64,000 nt of DNA from Steromphala cineraria (Eukaryota > Mollusca > Gastropoda > Trochida > Trochidae): assembly GCA_916613615.1 (NCBI GenBank), contig OU744726.1:15627515-15691514 (forward strand), in the 5' to 3' direction. The notes below the pieces were generated by a model. It saw only the letters and a program-made list of their open reading frames with translations, did no database searches and had not been told where the DNA came from. The translations under genes and the position numbers were made by a program. Below, one piece after another: positions 59,018-64,000 of the stretch. Position 1 is the stretch's first letter; the number at the start of each line of letters is the position of its first letter.

Positions 59018-59956
59018 GTAGGGGAGACCGGGGCAGGCACGGCCCCGGGGCATGTTCGTCTTTTCGCTGTAATTTTTCCCGGGGCCACTTTAAATCAAAT
59101 TGGTAATTCCTAACAGACAACATGACCTAACTCTCACACTGACTTTAAAATGGTGACAGTCCAACATGTCCTTTGGAAACTGTTGAAGAAAACCCGTTTT
59201 TCATCTAGTTGAGTAAAATATTTGACTTCAGTTCACTATGGTTTTGACAAATGTTGACTGCGTTTAGGAATATGTTCTTAAGTGAGCATAAACGAATATG
59301 CCAAGACGTATATGTAACGAACAAGTTATTTTGTTATGAGGGCTGTGTATTTTCGCAGCATATAAAAAAGAACAAACGTGGTGTGTGGGGTACGTTCGGT
59401 CATTACAGGCGGGGCACATTCGGCAGTGAGGACGAGTCATCAAAAATTAAGGTCGTCCTCGAAATCAGTTTCAACAGGTCCTCCTCCTCAAAAGGACCCT
59501 CTTGAAGGTCCTTGAAAACTTGGCTCCTCTAATTGAAAAGAAATCGGAGTTCTTTTCGTAATAGAAAGTTAACTGATTCTACTTCATTGTAAAATATATC
59601 TTTGTGAAGTAATGTAGTAGTTTTTCTGTCCCAAATATCGAATTCTATGAATAGCATCTTATCTCTCATTAATTATTGTAGCCTGAACATGTACTAATTG
59701 TTCCCAACGATGAACGAACCTGCCCCTGAGGGAAACCGAACTTACCCCGATGCGGGGCATGTTCGTCTTTTCAACTCGTCGTCTTAAAAGCATAGTAATA
59801 GGCAAACTGGTTGAGTTAGGCACTTCCAACAATTATTGCAATAAAGTTAAGATATGTCTCAATATATGTACAAACGTACACTAGTATATTGCAAGAGAAC
59901 GACTCATTATCTCTATTTTAGTGATAAGGGGACGTGCCTGCCCCGGTCTCCCCTAC
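59018..59956. mobile_element. DNA transposon remnant with GTAGGGGAGACCGGGG ends
   Basis: Perfect 23-bp inverted ends begin with GTAGGGGAGACCGGGGCAGG at 59018 and are mirrored at 59934-59956; a TA duplication is compatible with the flanks. Inside are repeated GGGGCATGTTCG-like motifs in both orientations (59047, 59388, 59412, 59754; inverted at about 59716 and 59738), typical of subterminal transposase-binding repeats. The frame 59251-59505 shows no transposase signature. About 0.94 kb and non-autonomous. Confidence 0.85.
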
Positions 59957-60374
59957 TACATCAGTGGAAGTGATTCATGTTACTTTATGTAATTACTTAT
60001 ACAGACAAAGCCGTATAAGGTTGTCCATATTTATACCTTGGCGACTAATAATACGCTTACGACATCATGTTTCAATCAGTCTAACCAGAATACATGTTCT
60101 ATCCATATACAAAAATTGTTTTATCAAACATTTAATTGAAAATAAGTTTAATGAAAATAAATTGTAAAGAAACCGTTCTTTGGCTAATGAATGATGCTTG
60201 TCAGTTTTAGAGTAAGAGGTCAAAACCTTGAAATATTTGTATTTGAAAATCATACATAATAAACCACCTTAGGTATATACTTTTGTACCGCAGTGTAAAT
60301 CCACCATTTCTGGGGGGGGGAAACACAAATAATTAAAGTAAAAGGTGAAAGAACCAATGTATAAGTTTTGAATT

Positions 60375-60700
60375 ATTAGAGCCCCATTCAAAGTGTAGTG
60401 AAGGTCAATATTTTCAAAATTATTCATCGTAATTTTTTCAAATGTGCGACCAACCTGGAGAAAATCGGACTAAAATTCATTAAATAGGAGACAATCTACA
60501 GATCGGTTAGCGAATTAAGTGTTGCCATCTCACAATTTTGTTTCCTAAATATACGCTTGAAAGCCGTCTTTGTCGCGGACGACTATTTTTTGTTCTTTTT
60601 TTCCGAATCAGGTACTCGTTGCCGCCCAAGTTGATACCCATCGGACGCAATTGCTGTAACTGGGAAACGTCAGCAAAGGGTTCGTTAAAAGCTACGATAC
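60375..60700. repeat. Dispersed repeat D, copy 2
   Basis: Matches 30195-30490 through GCCATCTCACAATT, TTTCCT, ATACGCTTGAA and TTCCGAATCAGG. Diverged. A G9 run lies just before it (about 60312). Confidence 0.6.
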
Positions 60701-62986
60701 TTTTGCAGAGGGTACTGTACTTTGGCCGTCGAAAAGAAGTATTTTATTGTTGATTAAAACATGTAAAAACTATATCAAACAGTCGACGAAATATTTTTCT
60801 ACCGAGTGATGTATTTCTTTTCTCAATAGCTAAATTTCATCACGAACCGCATGTAGCTATGACGAAGGGGCTTTCAGTTATCTAAAGATGCATGTGATCT
60901 AAAGTTGAGACTTCTGATCATTATACACTTAGTCTAAATACGCCATTATATCAATAGAAGCAAAATGTGCATGCTGAGTTAATTTGAACTACAAACACTA
61001 GATCGATATTATGAAAGTATAACTTTCATTAAACGAACGCTATATTGCACGGCATAAACGAACGTCATATAATTGCTTCCTGGAACTGTGTCAGACCGAT
61101 ATATAAGTAATTGCATGGTGTTTCAAGGCAAGTACAAAATCTTCACCGGGAGCAGCAAATGGCAATAACTACAAAATGACATCACAAAAGCATATATTCT
61201 CAATTTGCTTACAACAAAGACGATTTAATTACTTGTTATAGATTCCATTGAATAAGTAAATCTTATTTTCGAGATAGTTCTTTGAAATTTCATCTTTCTC
61301 ACATGCAATTTGTCTTCCAAAGACATTCATTAACTTACTTCAATTGTACATTATATCTTGATATTGCCGTTAATCATGTTCGTTGTTGCAAATCAATTTT
61401 ATATATTGATACGTTATTCTGTCCATGCACCTCGCATATATGAAAATACATTAATTGTTTAATGAAAACATTTCTCAAGGGAACGTTTCTTAAAACAAGA
61501 TTGACATGCTGGTCATCCATGTAAAGCTTTCTTCCATTTTAAATTTGAATTATTTTGTGAATTTACCAAACAACTAATGCAATAACGGTTTATCATTATC
61601 AGATCAATACTACAGTGATTGACCATTCGAAGTGTTTTAACTCCCACTAAACACGATGTGTGCCATTTGTGTTATCCACGTTTGCGGTAATTAATGTTTA
61701 TTTTCCAAATTTTTTAAAAATTGGATGATTTTTATTTAACATTGGATAAGCAACCATGAATTATGATTCATTCTTTCCGTTGGCTTTATTTTGAAAGAAA
61801 CAACTATCCATTAATATGTCCTTGAATTAATTCCAACTGCACTCTCGTCGAGTCTTCTATGTTAGTTGGTATTTGCATAAGTTTATCAATGGAAATCAAA
61901 ACTACTAAAACATTAAAAAATCCAGCGATATTTGTTAGTCATGATTTTCATAAATGTTTGATCACTATTATAATTGTTAAACAAAGATCGTCTTAAAGTT
62001 GTGTGGAAATGATATTATAACTTTGATATTTTGTTTTATCAACGATATCCAAAAACACATATTTAAGCTACCAAGCTACCGATAACTGTCAATATCATTA
62101 TCGATTTATGTGCACGATTCATCTCTTAAAGAAATAAATGTATTGATTTTAATCTTAACGAGGCTGGGACCTTCTTCTTCATATAGTCTTCATAAGGATG
62201 ATGAATCAACCAATCTCGATGGTTAGGGGACGTTAAAGAGACAATTAACTGTTCGTTATATAAAATGTTTCCTGGTCCCAAGAGGATATGCAATTTCCAT
62301 GCAGCCTGAATAGTTGTACATTGCTTTCCTCTGCTCATCAAGCCTCATAATGCATTAGAGCATAATGATGTACATACAGACATGAAACGTTCTGATTGTC
62401 TGGCAGTCGATCCATTTATTGACCCTAACAAAGATTCATCAATTCACAAACATTCAACCTGATTTTCTCACACATTTAACTGCTACGAATGAATAGGCAT
62501 ACAGACTTTTGCAGACTTACATTGATTTCCTTGACAACCTGGTACAAAATTGACACACATATCAAACAATGATTATGTTGATATATACAATCAATGAAAC
62601 GTCTCATCTGTTTAAAATTATTTTTCCATTAACATCAACGACATTGAAGCCATTTTAATCATACATAAATCCTTTAACAATATATCCCGGTTATCGATCG
62701 CCCGGAAAAGTAAATATGTAGATACGTGGTACTTTAATATTAGTATGACCATCCCACCACTGGAACGAGTTCATCGCAAAATGATATTTACCTACGACAA
62801 ATAATAAGTTATAATTGCTTCTCGCTGATTGCATTCTTTGATACGTCGTCAGGTAGGGATCTTGTCAAACATCCTCTATTTTCAAGGTAATTAGCCGTAA
62901 TCAAAGGCTTGATACGTTTGTCTATATTTGCATATGGTACCGTGTGACGAGATATCTGCGCAGAAGGTCCCTGGCTTTCGGACAAC
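60701..62986. other. Noncoding, upstream of GPCR gene B
   Basis: No coding sequence seen. An ATTTGCAT octamer (POU-type site) lies at 62926-62933, about 55 bp before the gene B start codon; this could be chance in AT-rich DNA. Confidence 0.4.
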
Positions 62987-63239
62987 ATGGAGAGGAACTG
63001 GAACTCTTCCTATCCGAACTTTGGAAGACATGAATTTATAAACTTTCAACCTGCTTTTGCATACCCTATAATCATACTTCTTGGAGTGGCATCAATTGCA
63101 GGAACCATTGGGAACATTCTGATTCTGGTGTCTGTGGCAACGAGGAAAGGTCTTCGAAATGTCGAGTCTATCTTCATTGTTAACTTGGCATGTGCCGACC
63201 TCTACGTCACAACCATAGCGGACCCTATGAGCATTATTG
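62987..63239 (+). CDS. GPCR gene B exon 1 (paralogue of gene A, rest outside window)
   Basis: ATG at 62987 opens a frame with an NSS site, then AFAYPIIILLGVASIAGTIG (TM1), ATRKGLRNVESIFIVNLACA (loop and TM2, with D2.50 following) and ADPMSIIG. The donor G|GTGAGTA follows at 63240 in phase 1, the same position and phase as gene A. Of the last 37 residues only a few differ from gene A, while the N-termini differ in length and sequence. The TM3-TM7 exon should lie past 64000. The open frame continuing to 63346 is intron. Confidence 0.93.
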
Positions 63240-64000
63240 GTGAGTATTTCTTAAAAGATACACATATTGTCTTTATAAAAATGTGTATTCAATGTTTTTT
63301 AAATGGTCATTATTTTTCTATTTTTCGAAGTTCCGATATTTCATGACAAATGAACATACAATATTCATATCGATTGACGTTTTAACAAATAACAACCCTT
63401 TTATCTATGACTAAATTTTACAAATAGAAATATCGGGACTTTAACAGAGGTTTATATTACCGAACCACTTATCATTTACCGTTGATTGATAACGTTTTGA
63501 GAAACATTATCACGGCACTTCTTAAAGGTATTACTTTTTTTTTCGTTTCACTTCAAAATGACATTTTTTTTCCTTTTGAAACAATGAAAATATTTTCACA
63601 AAACAAAAATCTTGATATCAATTTTTCTATAACGTTGCTGCCATATAAAAACGCAATGAATCGTAAAGGTACGTCCAAATTTCAAAGTTTTACAAATATA
63701 ATGTGTTAGATACCAAAAGATGATAATCCTAAGCTTGTATTCCGAGTCCTATCTATCGTTAACAATAATGAAAACGTGTTCAAAACAAAACACAAGCAAC
63801 GTTTTGAGTATAGAGTATGTCTTTCGATATAAGTTTTTGAAAACTACAGGACGATTTGATATGAATGAATTATTTACCAAAACGTATTCAAGCATTTATT
63901 TCTAGTGACGTTTATATAATAGGACTAAAAGTCTTATCTCTCTTGTATTCAAGGAGAAAGCAACAATTCTATATATTCATACGTTTTTCTTCCAAAAGAT
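63240..64000. other. Start of GPCR gene B intron
   Basis: AT-rich sequence after the exon 1 donor. No exon, no copy of the 334-bp repeat and no acceptor leading to a KLEGYG-like exon was seen before the window ends. Confidence 0.6.

Noticed and set aside
59251..59505. Transposase gene inside the GTAGGGGAGACC element
   Set aside because: 84 codons, partly built from the subterminal GGGG repeats, with no catalytic motif visible.
63240..63346. Extension of GPCR gene B exon 1 to a 119-residue protein
   Set aside because: The frame runs past a consensus donor at the position used by gene A; sequence after it is AT-rich and unlike TM3.

Overview
This is a window of an AT-rich animal genome with spliced genes and many old transposons. 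The repeats point to a lophotrochozoan, most likely a gastropod mollusc. Three signs support this: SINE tails of the type AAGCGGCGTTTAACA followed by ACTCAC repeats, elements that combine a GTCC microsatellite with 150-170 bp tandem repeats, and BEL/Pao and L1/Tx1-like retroelements. The assignment is inference; no species can be named.

Three host genes are supported, all on the + strand. (1) A complete seven-exon Cys-loop, anion-type ligand-gated channel lies at 21007-28839 (403 residues predicted), with consistent splice phases, signal peptide, Cys-loop, PAR motif before M2 and four membrane segments. (2) A complete two-exon rhodopsin-class GPCR lies at 39194-46376 (354 residues), closest in my reading to melatonin-receptor-like orphan receptors (NRY instead of DRY, NWLVY instead of NPxxY). 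(3) The first exon of a tandem paralogue of that receptor lies at 62987-63239, with the same phase-1 intron at the same place; the rest lies beyond the window.

Layout: 1-4560 is a decayed BEL/Pao retrotransposon broken by two separate insertions of about 0.75 kb. 5010-6580 is the 3' end of an antisense L1/Tx1-like LINE whose 3' UTR holds a 61-bp minisatellite. 6.6-11.7 kb is quiet noncoding DNA with one foldback MITE. 11.7-15.5 kb is a sense L1/Tx1-like LINE, itself interrupted. 15.6-18.8 kb holds a SINE and a nested MITE. 21.0-28.8 kb is the channel gene, whose introns carry MITEs and a LINE scrap. 28.8-39 kb is noncoding, with a second copy of the element that broke the BEL/Pao. 39.2-46.4 kb is the GPCR; its 6.1-kb intron holds a tandem duplication of the exon edge, two pearl/HINE-like tandem-repeat elements and a second 61-bp minisatellite. 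46.8-48.4 kb is an antisense CR1/L2-type LINE split by a MITE. 51.9-57.5 kb holds a diverged noncoding duplication plus nested MITEs, a palindromic element with hammerhead-like motifs and a tRNA-Glu-derived SINE. 59.0-60.0 kb is a DNA transposon with GTAGGGGAGACC ends.

Four observations deserve attention: hammerhead-like motifs in three places with compensatory stem changes and one 12-bp target duplication; a dispersed element that carries a fixed cluster of CRE (TGACGTCA) sites; an intronic array of TCAAGGTCA nuclear-receptor half-sites; and a 334-bp tandem duplication spanning the GPCR exon 1 splice donor. All alignments were done by eye and no search was run.
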